Below are positions 32,454-44,000 of a stretch of DNA of 64,000 nt, piece by piece; position 1 is the first letter of the stretch; each line of letters starts with the position of its first letter. The notes beneath the pieces were generated by a model. That model saw only the letters and a list, made by a program, of their open reading frames with translations. It searched no databases and was not told where the DNA came from. The position numbers and the translations under genes were made by a program. The stretch lies in contig JAVGWX010000005.1 of assembly GCA_036924085.1 (NCBI GenBank), forward strand, positions 39,565,164-39,629,163, written 5' to 3'. This DNA comes from Ariolimax columbianus (lineage: Eukaryota > Mollusca > Gastropoda > Stylommatophora > Arionidae).

Positions 32454-33079
32454 TTTGCCTCGCTGCATGTCTAGAGTAGGGTTGTGAGGACTGCGGGGCG
32501 GTTGACCTTGAGTTTGGTCTTGACACTGTTCCCAAGACTTTCCCACACCATCGACTGCATTATGTAAAGCAAATGCTAGCCTTTGTTATTATGTGTGGCA
32601 CTTCGTCACCAAAGTTGACAGATCTCAACATCCTGCTACTCAGACATGTGAATTTATCAATATCCATTTGTGTTTGTTCAATGACTGTAATCTCTGGTTT
32701 TGCGTACTGTGTACATGGTGATAGTTGGTTCATGTCCCCTTTTTTCTTGCTCTTTATAGCCGGGATGATAAATCCACACAAATCCCTGAAAGTTTTCACA
32801 TTTGTGAATGGAATTAATTCAAAGTGTTGACAATTACCTGAAGGAAAGAGGCGACCTTACCGCGCCAGGCGCGTCCATGTGTGGCGGATGGTGGAACGAT
32901 CTTCATATATGGTGTGTCAGCTGTGATCTTAGCCAGTTACAACTGAACGAATAAGCAGTCGAGGACCAAACTGTAATGTAGCCTAGCGGGACGATAGGGG
33001 GACAATAGGGGGCACTGCTGCACGCACTGAAGTACCCGATACGTCCTATGACAAGTACATTCTAGCGATCAAGAGCCGA

Positions 33080-33430
33080 TGTTGTTGTATGCGAATGTCT
33101 ACCATGAGTAGATTACTTTTTAGTGCGACATAAAAAGGACGTTAAGTGGCGGGTTGTCGTATCTTTCCTCACATCACGAGCTTGCATATGAAGGTGGACC
33201 GGGGTCTTCCGTGCGGTTGTGCTATGCTTGGCTTCATCTGCGTGTCGTTCACTGCTACGGGGATCACGTCGGATCGCAGCTTTAGCCATTCTGTTGTCCT
33301 CGACAACAGCCCGTTTCTAGGATGACCAACAATGAGATCAGGTGAGGGTCTAGGTCAGTATATTTCTCCTGACCCTGACTAACATTGTCTGATAAGTGTG
33401 ATTTGCTTGACCACACGTTAGCGTCATCGT
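33080..33430 (+). mobile_element. Family T dispersed element copy C
   Basis: Shared with copy B: GTTGTTG, CTACCATGAGTAGATTAC, AAAAGGACGTTAAGTGGCGG, CGGTTGTGCTATGCTTGGCT, then two terminal units (CCTGACCCTGACTAACATTG) and GACCACACGTTAG. It is a short-array member with no protein. Confidence 0.78.
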
Positions 33431-34299
33431 CCCAGAATTAGCCGATAAAAGCTCTAGCCACGGGGAAAACAGTATAGATATACAAATCATTCCGCTACCT
33501 TGCAGTTACCACCGAAAGATAAAAAGGGTATTGGAGACAATCCAGAATACATAACAGCCCGTTCTGCCGAAGACGAAGTGTGTTAGTTACGGCGCAGACC
33601 CCTGGGAAATTAGGACACACATGCATCTACAGGCATGGTCATGGGACAATATAACGTGGGACGTCTCTATCAGCTATAACCGGGAAGGAAAGGAGCTGGG
33701 TCCCTAGCCTCAAATGGACTAGCCCAAGAAACCGGTGCCTCTGCCAACCGTAATGCCAAGAGAAGGCAGAGTAGTGCAGCTGGCCAACAAAGATCTACGA
33801 TACTAAACCTGCCTCCGGCAACCAAGGTGACGCAGACGCTATGGTGCTGCAACCCAAACCTGGAGAGGGCTGTCGATTTCTCCCTGGCAACGAGAGTACA
33901 GATATAGCATGGCCAGAAAGCCTGAATACAGAATAAGAAGAAATAACATGGGACGCATGGAAGCATACAGATAGCCTCAGCCTCCTATGAGATGTGGTAA
34001 GTGTATTATCTCCCCATTTATAAAATGCCACTATTTGACTTGATTCATGAAGTTCTTCAAGCAACACTGACCTATAACATTAGTTCTGCACCAATTTAAT
34101 TTACATTATATTGTGGACCAGTCTATGAGAATGTCATTATTGGGAAATTGTTTTACCTATCTTATGATCGTGCAAATACGTAATCGAAAGTGAATGAAGT
34201 TATATAAATATATTTGAAAAGCCGTGTAAACAACACTGCCACAACCACAGCCAGGGCATGAATTTGGCATTTGTCCAAACTTTATGAAACAAATAAGAA
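33431..34299. other. Unassigned sequence
   Basis: No gene, RNA or repeat was recognised. Reverse-strand open frames of 90-98 codons (33670-34067) overlap in different frames and have no motifs. Confidence 0.45.
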
Positions 34300-34565
34300 A
34301 TTGTGTGTGGATGTATTCGTCAGGGACACTCGAGGAACATTTTTCTGGACACATCAAACAACATAATGGCCTGGAGAGAACGATACTGGATGATATGGTG
34401 CCTGGAAAGCGGGGCAGAGGCAGACCAAGGAGAAGATAGACACAAGACATCACAGAGGGCCATAAGATGAAAGAGACATAGGCGGAGCGCTGGCTAGAGA
34501 TCGAGAGTCTTACAGATCGACTGTTGTGAGAGCGACGTTCTACAAAGGATATGCTACATGATGAT
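34300..34565 (+). pseudogene. LINE RT extreme C-terminal remnant
   Basis: The frame reads FSGHIKQHNGLERTILDD, then MVPGKRGRGRPRRR, a stop in place of the usual Trp, TQDI and, in a shifted frame, RATFYKGYAT. This is the ...FGH..RH.GLE.TI.EG.V.GKRGRGRPR.RW..DI... tail found at the end of a LINE family, followed by its typical ATSYKGYAT ending. Only the last 85 codons remain, as expected for a 5'-truncated insertion. A SINE-like element follows. Confidence 0.8.
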
Positions 34566-34572
34566 AATGAAG

Positions 34573-34780
34573 AATATATATATATTGAGCGGTTGAGCGC
34601 AGTAGTAGAGCACTAGTTTTTCATGGCAACAGTAGGGAATTCAACTCTCGCAACCGATAGCTCCGGTCGACACAGTCCTAAATGGATAACTGACCGATGG
34701 CTAGGGAAGGAAAGAAATAGCGACGAAGGTAACTAGCCCCCCCCCCCCCCTAAAAAAACTGTGGCTTAGTACAATGGCTT
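34573..34780 (+). mobile_element. Probable degenerate tRNA-derived SINE
   Basis: The start resembles a tRNA with internal promoter: GGTTGAGCGCAGTAGTAGAG (A box) and, about 40 bp on, GGGAATTCAACTCTC (B box, degraded from GGTTCGAATCC). A poly-C tract (34738-34750) and A-run follow. No second copy was found and no target duplication is evident, so the call is tentative. Confidence 0.5.
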
Positions 34781-34839
34781 AATACTTCATCCTCGACGGC
34801 AGTGTCTTTAATCAGCTTAGGAACGACCTTTACCTTTTA

Positions 34840-34955
<116 letters not shown>

Positions 34956-35087
34956 CAGTCAGAATGTATTTGTTAAATGGGAGTATTTGCTATAATGGTA
35001 CGATCTTGATGTTGGAGAATTCACATCAGTCAAATTTTTGTTGTATCAGCTGTGTTTTACTTACTGCTTCGCCATACTCTGTGTAAC

Positions 35088-35465
35088 AATCTGAGAGAAG
35101 GCAGTGTTCTAATCTAAGAGATGGCAGTGTTCTAGTCTGAGAGATGGCAGTGTTCCAATCTAAGAGATGGCAGTGATCTTATCTTAGAGATGGCAGTGTT
35201 CCAATCTAAGAGATGGCAGTGATCTAATCTTAGAGATGGCAGTGTTCCAATCTAAGAGATGGCAGTGATCTAATCTTAGAGATGGCAGTGTTCCAATCTA
35301 AGAGATGGTAGTGATCTAATCTTAGAGATGGCAGTGTTCCAATCTATGAGATGGCAGTGTTCCAATCTAAGAGATGGCAGTGTTCCAATCTAAGAGATGG
35401 CAGTGTTCCAATCTATGAGATGGCAGTGTTCCAATCTAAGATATGGCAGTGTTCCAATCTAACAA
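35088..35465 (+). repeat. 23-bp minisatellite with 46-bp dimer phase
   Basis: Sixteen or so units contain TCTAAGAGATGGCAGTGTTC at 23-bp spacing. Between 35160 and 35340, units alternate GTGTTCCAATCTAAG and GTGATCTAATCTTAG, forming a 46-bp dimer; both ends are monomeric. No coding frame is meaningful. Confidence 0.94.
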
Positions 35466-35789
35466 ATGACGATATCTGAAAATAACGGACATATACGTTT
35501 AATGCATTTGCCATCTATGTAACTATGTTACGTACATCTATTGACTTGGAACAGGCCGATAATATCCATATAGATAGTGATATGCGAGACGCGATCAATA
35601 ACTGCTAATACCTTCCACGAAAAAGAAAATTCAGGAATTTCACTAGCACTGTGGGATTAATTTGAAAACACAAAGAGACATAATATTTGACACTGAAGGC
35701 TTATAATTGGAATAGTTAGAAGATATAGATTTAAATAAAACAGTGTAAAATGTGATTCCTTGTGAATAATGTATGAATAAGACATAACA

Positions 35790-36130
35790 AATATCATCAG
35801 TTCATCCCGTAACCTCCGAGATCGTTGGGGCACCCCTGCTGACAATTCAATAATATGACGCCACCCTTCTCTGTCTGCGGTTGCTTGTTGTGCATCCTCT
35901 GGTCGTAGGTTAGTCCATTCTTGATGTCTTTCAATCTGTTTCTCGGACGTCCTCACCTTCGCTTTCCCTGTAGTATATTATTTGCAAGGCCCTTGGACTC
36001 GAGCCATGGCCATACCAAGGCAGATTTTGTCTTTTGGTCGTTGTGAGAAGGTGGTCGTAGAGTCCAGATGCATTCTCGATTCTTCAATAAATTTGATCAA
36101 TTGTGATACGGTCTATGTAGGTGGCATTGA
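35790..36130 (-). pseudogene. LINE RT C-terminal remnant
   Basis: On the reverse strand, TSEKQIERHQEWTNLRPEDA, QQATADREGWRHIIELSA and GVPQRSRRLRD match the DNI.EWT....ADAQ.AA.DR..WR.IV......PQRP.RLRD ending of a LINE family; upstream, LDSTTTFSQRPKDKICLG is a decayed LLT...R..L.W.GH segment. An internal stop lies near 35990. It is another 5'-truncated tail. Confidence 0.78.
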
Positions 36131-36599
36131 TGAATCTTCTAAAATATATACATGACCTGAATTAACCTCTTGAGGTCTGCTATATTAGTTCACACATATA
36201 CCATATGCTTAAACGGTAAAGGTAGACTCCTCAACAGACCGTGTACCGTCAGTGACAATGTGTAAGAGACTTGATTTCATAAGTTGTCAGATGTATGTGT
36301 CTATGTATGAAACAAATTCATTTCATCGTAGTCTTAGGTCGATGTGTTGCTACAGGTGAGCAAAGACCTTGCGTTTCCAGTGAGACATTACTCAAACGCT
36401 CAGTTGATGCAAATTTCTGGCGAATTTAGTAGACATCGAGGCTCGCGGTTTCCCATTTTGTTTTTCCAGCGTTTTTATTTCTTGTCTATAGCTATTATTA
36501 TCAATTACGGATACATACATTTTTCATTCAGCAAGATAAATGTGCTATCGATATAAAATATTGGGCTGAACATTTACTAATAATAATAATGTTTGATTA

Positions 36600-37000
36600 G
36601 GCGTTTGAGGCCCGTTTGAGGCCACATCCATGACCCACAGCTGTGGCGTGGTTCCAGGACTCCTTCGGGGCTAAGGAGGAGGTTCCTACTTGCATAAATA
36701 CTGATCGGGGACGGCATCTTCTGCGCCCCCAACAGGTCGGGAAAACACTTTTGGCGATGATGAACGACTTGTGCAGCATCTTGTGGGCAAGGATTTCCTG
36801 TTCCAGCCGTACAACATGACCGAACAAAGAAACACTGCGTCGGTCAAGTGTTTCTGAGATTTTGTGGAGGCCTGTTTTAGCACGATGGTGTCATGCTATC
36901 GGATGCCGCTGGTTGCGTATGTGAAATGCTTCCAGTCTCGATATGTCATGTTTCAGCAATGACCAGGTTTCGGAGCCGTAAAACAGAAAGATGTACTGAG
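36600..37000 (-). pseudogene. LINE RT thumb and C-terminal remnant
   Basis: The reverse strand begins with LFYGSETWSLLKHDISRLEA and FHIRNQRHPIA, then, after a stop, ISETLDRRSVSLFGHVVRLE, LAHKMLHKSF and GRRRCRPRS. This is the LLYGSETW...L..FH..CLR.I ... R...LFGHVARL ... GRRRGRP.. order of LINE RT C-termini. The copy has at least one frameshift and one stop and ends near 36600. Confidence 0.78.
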
Positions 37001-37604
37001 GAAAAAAGAAACTGAAGTTGACTTGCTCAACGACCAGGATGTGTTGTGTACTAACAATGCAGTTGATTAGCGGAGCCAGTAGAAAACCTGGTCAGCTACA
37101 TCTTCCATCCGCAGTCAGAGAACTAAGAATTATTTGCAATTATGATGTTGTTTACATTCTACGGGATTTTAATATATATATTAATGTCGTTGTCACCCAG
37201 ACCAGCAGCATAATAATGATTGTGAGACAATGTATGCTCTGTTGAAATAGACATGATTCTTTCCGTTATGTTTGAGAGGTGAGAATTAAACCCAGTTCCG
37301 TTGAGGTCTGATCAGCCTGTGCAATGTTTTCTTCGGGAAAACCAGTTTGCCTCGGAAAAACTGTAGAAACTCATCTCTAGCTAAGTGGCGCACATAACTG
37401 GGTCCAGGTGCAGTTAAACCATGTCAATAGTCGCGCGCAGCTTATGATGCCTTGCGGGATGATTGTTCACAAGAAAGACTTCACGAGAGACGAAACTTTT
37501 TATGTTTATCTGTTACATTTGACTCTCATCAAGTATACTTATTTTAGTTCGCATCTGATAAGGATTTTGTGACAGAAGAAGCAGCTCATACGTCCAAACC
37601 TAAG
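37001..37604. other. Unassigned sequence
   Basis: Nothing recognised; short open frames only. Confidence 0.4.
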
Positions 37605-37832
37605 GGATGGTGTTGGCTAGTGGTTAAAGTGACGTGGCTCACAACCGAAGGTGCTGGATTTGATCACAATCACAGCACCGGCTGTTGCCACGGGGAAGCA
37701 AACCCTTAGAAAATACAGGAGGAAGCGGACCCTCACATAAAATGCACTGGTCCGACAGGTGCAAAATAAAAACCCCAGTGCCATTACACCGCCTTGGGGA
37801 ATAGATAAATCAAGCCAACGAAAAAAAAAAAC
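37605..37832 (+). mobile_element. tRNA-derived SINE family S1, copy 1
   Basis: The head TTGGCTAGTGGTTAAAGTGA is an A box, with a weak B box GGATTTGATCACAATC about 40 bp on. The body (CACAGCACCGGC, GGGGAAGCAAACCCTTAGAA, AAATGCACTGG, GTGCAAAATAAAAA, CACCGCCTTGGGGAATAGA) matches the reverse strand of 62915-63199, and it ends in a run of 11 A (about 37821-37832). Flanking duplication is unclear, suggesting an older copy. Confidence 0.85.
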
Positions 37833-38034
37833 AATTAGTCCAGACTGTAATTTTGGTTTGTCCTGTTCCTTTGAATTCCATTTGTGTTGGTTGATGTTGT
37901 ACTCATAATCAAGACACTGACCAGGGAAAATGGAAAGGTGTGGTAATAGAAATCCATGTCGCACATGTGTTTTTTTCAAACGGCTCAGAAGTATGACGTT
38001 CGTGTAAAACTCTACATTTGATGTCTCTCTCTTG

Positions 38035-38390
38035 GGAGGAAGACTAACGTCTGGTCAGGAAAAACTGCTGATCAAACATGCTAGGGACAGGCAAAACTAC
38101 TGATGAGACATGGTAGTGTCAGGCAAAATATACTGGCCAAGATCCCCATCTCGACTTCCTCGCAGTCCTATCTCGAAACGGATCGTTCTTCTTGGCAGCC
38201 TGGCTAACGAGGTGGAGGATCTACGTGAACGACACGCAAATGAACCATTCTGTAGGACTTCGGTCCACCTTCATCAGCACGCTCGGGATGTGAGGACAGC
38301 TACTGCAACCCACCACTTAACGTCCTTTTCAGGGCTCACAAAATTGTAAACTCACTTATTCTGGACACTCACAACAACATAAAACAACAA
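38035..38390 (-). mobile_element. Family T dispersed element copy D
   Basis: Reverse-strand copy: at the left are GACTAACGTCTGGTCAGG and three 37-bp-like units (GCAAAATATACTGGCCAAGA), then the body (GGCAGCCTGGCTAACGAGGT, TTCATCAGCACGC, CTACTGCAACCCACCACTTA, ACGTCCTTTTCAGGG) and AACAACATAAAACAAC at the right. Confidence 0.8.
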
Positions 38391-38399
38391 CATATCTCC

Positions 38400-39003
38400 A
38401 TATATATAATTTTTTTTTTAAATTATCGTAGTCACACTTCAGGGGCACTCTATATGGCCTGAGAAACTCCCAGAGTAGTTTTCTGTCTAAGCTGTCATTT
38501 GCTTGTCCGAAGTAAACGAATCTGACATAAAGTGGTGAGGTCGATTCTAAACTGTATTCAACAATTACTTTTAATATTTATATTTAGTCTGCACAGGACG
38601 TTTTTTGTCAAAGTCTGTTCTTCTCTCAGCTTTTGGCTTGTGGACTCTCGAAATCTCTCTAGTATGATCCTGTGAAGCACATTTCTTAGGCTTTGATAAA
38701 AACATTGTTCTTCCATAACATGTATACTGTTGCAGATCTCTCGTTTGTTTGTTATGTTGTTTTTGTTTGGCAACATGCCTTCATAGAATTCCTTCCTATC
38801 TGCTAGTTGTGGTTTTTTTCATAAGCGGCATCAAGTGATATGTGTAATATATCTTTTGAAGTATCGATGGCTGCTCGAATTATTTCTGTGGAAATACAAT
38901 CTTGATTTAAAAATGACATAAGTTCACCTGCAGCTGCATTGTTTTTAAGACGCGTCACATTTTTCAAGCGTTGTTTGCTTGTAGCACCTGTAACATTGTT
39001 ATT
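38400..39003. other. Unassigned sequence downstream of the piggyBac-like fragment
   Basis: On the reverse strand, 38840-38990 could read FLNQDCISTEIIRAAIDTSK and HISLDAAYEKN, a plausible decayed peptide of unknown origin. It does not match piggyBac catalytic motifs that I can recognise. A poly-T run lies at 38411-38419. Confidence 0.4.
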
Positions 39004-39594
39004 TTATGGTCTTTTGATACCATTATTTGTGAGAAGAAACATAAATGAATAAAGAATGAGTTGGTGTAATTTCTGTTGTTGTATGTGTGTTGGTTTATGA
39101 GAAACAAGAAAGTGCAGTAAAGCCAGAAATGCCTTCATTTCTTCGATAGTGACAGGCTTCCATAATGTCACACGTGATGATGGACCGGCCTCGATCCCTT
39201 TCTGCTCCTTTGCAGAGACGGCATATCTGTTTGTTTCTACTACAAACATATTTATCATGTCTGCAGTTATAAACAAACTAAACAAATCTGCCTCAGAAAT
39301 GTCCGCACCAACACCAGTAGGCCCAGCAACTTCATCGAAGTTGCGAAGCCAGTCGTGATCGTAACCAGCAGGTACACCTACATCTGGCTCGAGCTCACTA
39401 TCACTGCTAGATGAAGCGTCTTCGTCATCAGCAGTATCTCCTGCACCACAAAAAGGGGGAATAGCAACGTTTCCGCCACTAGTAGACCCAACCAACTCCT
39501 CATTATCGGAGTCACTATTCAGAAGAAATTCGTCAACAATGGCTGAATCTTCCATCTCGATCGAACAACGTAAACAAGCTTTTTGAAATATCAC
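39004..39594 (-). pseudogene. piggyBac-like transposase N-terminal fragment
   Basis: The 196-codon frame has an acidic Ser/Asp-rich N-terminus (LLNSDSDNEEL, DDEDASSSSDSELEPDVG) followed by WLRNFDEVAGPTGVG, SEADLFSLFITADMINM, VVETNRYAVSA and RVTLWKPVTIEEMKAFLALL. This is the start of the DDE_Tnp_1_7 domain of piggyBac-type transposases (F.LF.T..... IV.ETNRYA ... W.PVT..EM.AFL.LL). Catalytic Asp motifs are missing because the frame degenerates after residue 165. TTAA-bounded terminal repeats were not found. Domestication is possible in principle for this family, but the truncation argues for a relic. Confidence 0.8.
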
Positions 39595-42059
39595 TAAAAA
39601 AGCACGGCGTCTATTCAGGTCAACATCAACTCCTATTGTCTGGGTCCAATACGCATGCGTTGAGCAATTTAAATATAGATATAACGGATGTTTACATTCT
39701 CAAAGAAGGTCACATTCCAATGGTCGTATGAGACGCCGCCGGCCTACGACAATTTCCACTTCCGGGCGCGTCAAACGGCCTGCAGCGTGCTAAAATTAAC
39801 TTAATGGCTCTACATTCTCTTAATGGTATCATGGGTCAATTAATGTCTTCCGTTGTTTGGTTTCTGGCAATTAACTTGTTTCTCCGTTACTGCTGTAACA
39901 GTTCCAGTCGGGGCAAGGGCGTTAAGGGCACGGGTGATAGGGTCGGCGACTCTGGGAACAAAGGTACCTTAATGTGTTCCAAGGTCACTCAGTGTCTCGA
40001 CACTAAGTCGACAAAGGAAAACGGGGGGGGGGGGAGGTTGAGGGGAAGAATGTGTATGGTGCAGGTAGGGGTTAGGAGCTGACCACCCTGGCGTTCCGAT
40101 GTGGTTAGTGGGAGGTTAGTGACAGAAAAAGGCCATCAGGTGGTGCTGCGAGATTTTGAGTAACAGGAATTCGTTTTAATAACAACTAAGTGGAGGTAGA
40201 TCCCAACTAGAGTGATGACTGTCAGACAACCCACAGAAGACCATTGGACAGCCATGATACTGCTTGAGACTATATAATACTAGGCAACGTTTAACTCAGA
40301 CGCTGACCATGGACATAGAGAAAGAGAGGGAGAGAGAGAGACTGAGCGTTTAGCTAGAAAATTGTTTAGCTCGCTGACTTTCTAGAAGAGCGATTTTTAG
40401 CCTGCTACTAGTTTAGCAGGCTGTTTTACGAATGTTAGAGCGATGGAATGAATTTCAGGGTGACTGAACCATCATACGCCTTTGAGTCTTGGCTAGTTGC
40501 TCTATAAGGTGTGTTGGGAGCCCTGTAACTAGAAGAGATCTGCATGTGTGTGTGGTGTGTGAAGGACACCGAGGAAACGATGTATGTTCCGGAGTATGTG
40601 TATACGCAGATCAATATTAAAAAGCTTGAGCTTACAACCTCCGAATTATTAATAATATATATATAAGATATGATTACTTAGTTAAGATGTGTTTCATTTA
40701 CATTAATAATTTTACTTGAATGTTATATTAATAAATTTGCCACCTGCTTTTTGCTATGTTATTTACTGTGTGTTGTCGTGAATGATGTGGATACATGTGG
40801 TAACATTCTACATAGCTAAGCCCCAGTAAAACCTAGACTTTGCCATACTGCTACATGATTGTCTGTGGAGATTCTGTGTGTTTTATTTGCAAATTCTTAG
40901 AAATGATCTGTCTATCTCTTTATCTGTTGTTAATTTAATTTTCTTCCTTATCTTTAAGCTAATAAACTCGCTTAGTCGCTCATATCTTCCTGTCAGTTCT
41001 GTTGTACTTTGTACAGCTGTTTCGGATTTTATTGCAGTGCAGTTTCCTCGGTAACTCTAGCTAACATCAATATATTTTCTCTTGTCTCATAATTATCTTT
41101 CTTACGTTTTTATTAGTTTCAGTGTATATTTCCTGACCCTAGGCTTTAGTATTTCTGGTTTTGCTTTGCTTAAAATATTTTCTTTATTATAATTACTGTT
41201 GTTAACCATGCTTCATGTTTAGGTTATGTTTTCCCTAGAACTTTTCCACAAATCACGATTAATATATTTCTGTCAGTAATGTATTGTATCCCGTATATTG
41301 TATATTTTCTAGCTGTTCTAGCTATTTGGTGTCGGTGACCTTAAACGTGCCGTGTATGTCCTTCTTCCTAAGTTTTCCCACATTGAACTGTCCTCTGTGG
41401 TTATATGTTGTGTACGTTATAAAAATGTTTAGCTTTATCGTTGGCCTTCTTAAAGCACATAATTACATAAGTAACATTCTATTTTTATTTTTAATCTCGT
41501 TACCGTGTTTATTCATGGTATCTTCAAAACAGATATTTCAATTTATCTCTATCTCTCTTTCTCTCACTCTCCATCCCTCTCGCCACCCCTCTTCCCTTCT
41601 TAGCATTTAGATACTCACACAAAAATGAAAACTAATTAATAACACTTTATTTTTAAAAGGAGAGCTTATAAAAGCAAAACAATTAGGTAACCAGCTAGAC
41701 AAAACAAACAATCGATCAACATATGACTCATATATCGTACACGTTTCTATAATCATGTGTTGAGTTATTAGGCGAAACAATCTCGTATTATGAGTATTCT
41801 CCCATCTTGGCAGGCAATAATGGAACGTATCACATGAAAATAATTGTATAAATTAGCCTTTGCGATTGCGAAGCTTATATTTCTTGCCTTTGGACAATGT
41901 TTCTCTTGACATCACCATATTCATATTTTTACTACGCGTATGCAATGGGACATCTTTCTTGCCACCTCGTTCACGTAGCGATCAGCATTGCCATTTTTTC
42001 TATCAAAATCAATACATTTACCATCATCAGTATTATAATGTAGCATGTCATTTGCAGGA
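39595..42059. other. Unassigned AT-rich sequence
   Basis: The longest stretch without recognisable repeats or genes. It includes a GA-rich tract (40316-40346) and a poly-G run (40024-40033). Small open frames of 92-108 codons (39804-40082, 41284-41610) have no motif. An unrecognised exon or UTR could lie here but nothing supports one. Confidence 0.45.
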
Positions 42060-42860
42060 CATGACTCCCATGACAGTCAATATGAAAGTCACTGAATTCA
42101 TCGCCAGCTGTCCCGTCTATGCCATTATCAACCCTAGAGCCTCTGTAATGTCCCATGTACATCTTCTCTTCGGTCTGCCTCTGCCTCTTTTGGCAGGTAC
42201 CATATCCCTCCAGTATCGTTCTTACTAGGCCACTGTGATGTGTGAAGTGGCAATAACAATGTTAATTGCCTGTTGTTTACTGTTTAGTTTTGCTATTTAT
42301 CTAGCTCCTCTTGGATTTCTGCGGGGTTTTTTTCTTCTCGTTGTCTTTTTCGTTTTGGAGCACCGCTTGCAAAATGTTTACTCGAAAGATGTAATCATCT
42401 TCTGTAGAGTTTGTGTGGTTGATAATGACTCACATCCGTCTGTTACCATCAGGAATCTTCATTTTGTCTGTCATTTTGTTAATGTTCTGCCATATGTTTA
42501 AAAAAAAAATTATAGCTAAGTAATGTAGTGCCATGGCCACTTCTTTGTATTTCTTTTTGGCAATCTCCGTTTTTGCCTAAAGTCGAGTCTAGATATTAAA
42601 AACTCGTAGCCTTCCAAACGTTTTGCCCCTCGAGGATAAGTTTACGTCTGGTTTTGTCTCTGTCAGTGAACATTGTCTTAGGCTTGCTCATGTTTATGAA
42701 TATATTTGACTCGTTTGTTGTTAAATCGGCAGGATCTTCTGTTGCAGACCCTCGGCCTTCTTCAGGAGGACAATTGTATCATCAGCCTATCTTTAGCGTT
42801 CCATGTGAAGTTGTACATGTTCCACCGTAGTACATCAACTAGAAAGTCGGTGTAGTACAA
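42060..42860 (-). pseudogene. LINE RT remnant (ADD motif to C-terminus)
   Basis: On the reverse strand an RT active-site remnant, ADDTIVLLKKAEGLQQKI, lies near 42740-42790, then a KPKTMFTDRDKTRRKL-like segment near 42640-42690. About 400 bp on, RTILEGYGTCQKRQRQTEE (near 42170-42230) and an ITEALG-like segment represent the GLE.TILEG.V.GKRGRGRPR tail. Multiple frameshifts occur. The tail resembles 34300-34565, so both may belong to one family. Confidence 0.7.
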
Positions 42861-43282
42861 TCAGCGATCTTCTATCAACAATGTGACTTCCATTGACTAA
42901 AAAAAAAAAAGGCAAGACACAATAATTAGTGCCTGTGCCCTAGGGTAACAAGTCTGGACACATGGAAAGACATGCTCTTTGAAGATGTCGACTCATTTTT
43001 GTTAACTGCAGATCTGCAATTTGACAAACTGATTCAGCGAGAAGATTTAACACGAGAGTTGGTACAGATTGCACTACGGGCGGTGGATGGCATCACTGGC
43101 CGAAATGTAAGTAAATGTAGAGGCAACGTCATGTCTTACTTACAACGTGCCACAAATAAGCGTATCATCTTCCTCCCAGCTAGAAATAGGGCTCCAGGGA
43201 TGCATCCCAGATCATGTTACTGGTATACTTTAGACTACCGCATTGGCAGACGTCGTGATCAAAGTGATGTTACCATAACTAC

Positions 43283-44000
43283 GAGAGTAGGTGGCCTGGA
43301 GTGTTTAACTAAGAGTGTAGGTGACCTGGAGTGTTTAACTAAGAGTGTAGGTAACCCTGAGTGTTTAACTAAGAGTGTAGGTGGCCTGGAGTGTTTAACT
43401 AAGAGTGTAGGTGGCCTGGAGTGTTTAACTAATAGTGTAGGTGACCCGGAGTGTTTAACTAAGAGTGTAGGTGACACGGAGTGTTTAACTAAGAGTGTAG
43501 GTGACACGGAGTGTTTAATTGAGAGTGTAGGTGACCTGGAGTGTTAACTAAGAGTGTAGGTGACACGGAGTGTTTAACTGAGAGTGTAGGTGGCCGGGAA
43601 TGTTTAACTGAGAGTGTAGGTGGCCGGGAATGTTTAACTGAGCGTGTAGGTGGCCTGGAGTGTTTAACTAAGAGTGTAAGTGACCTGGAGTGTTTAATTA
43701 AGAGGGTATGTGAAAAGGAATGTTTAACTGATAGTGTAGGTGGTCGGGAATGTTTAACTTAGAGTGTAGGTGACCGGGAATGTTTAACTGAGATTGTAGG
43801 TGGCCGGGAATGTTTAACTGAGAGTGTAGGTGGCCGGGAATGTTTAACTGAGATTGTAGGTGGCCGGGAATGTTTAACTAAAAGTGTAGGTGGCCGGAAA
43901 TGTTTAGCTAAGAGTGTAGGTTGTAGGGAATGTTTAACTAAGAGTGTAGGTGGCCGGGAATGCTTAACTAAGAGTGTAGGTGACCCGGAGTCTTTAGCTG
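43283..44000 (+). repeat. 30-bp minisatellite inside a LINE endonuclease segment, 24 units
   Basis: Units hold GTGTAGGTGGCCTGGAGTGT and TTAACTAAGA at 30-bp spacing with scattered substitutions; one unit near 43543 is 29 bp. The first nine units stay in frame with the endonuclease and read VGGLECLTKS. Removing the array joins the two halves of the conserved G..C.TDH.L motif. Confidence 0.96.

Larger units (their letters stand above)
30746..32830 (-). pseudogene. LINE RT C-terminal half with two internal minisatellites and a C2H2-like tail
   Basis: On the reverse strand the pieces follow LINE order: EITVIEQTQMDIDKFTC and NFGDEVPHIITKASICF (32570-32720), YSRHAARQNNFHTSCWR (near 32450-32500), a 43-bp array, then HIRWQDRVTAIEIITKAD and PSVHALLQ (31915-31990), a diverged RFPKETRVQLAV segment (near 31840), a 54-bp array, then a GAQKRSIK segment (near 31010-31035), NRTDWRASVNSG and a Cys/His end (ICLSC, then in a shifted frame LIRHMH) before a stop at 30746-30748. 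Each piece is colinear with a LINE family having C-terminal motifs HFHTSCLRKLLKIRWQD, LPK..LYGEL, GGQKKR.KD and a C2H2 finger. Frameshifts and stops are numerous. Confidence 0.8.

Noticed and set aside
42972..43547. A 191-codon frame starting with ATG as a host gene with a decapeptide repeat
   Set aside because: Residues 63-105 match the LINE endonuclease signature and downstream sequence continues the LINE, so it is transposon-derived.
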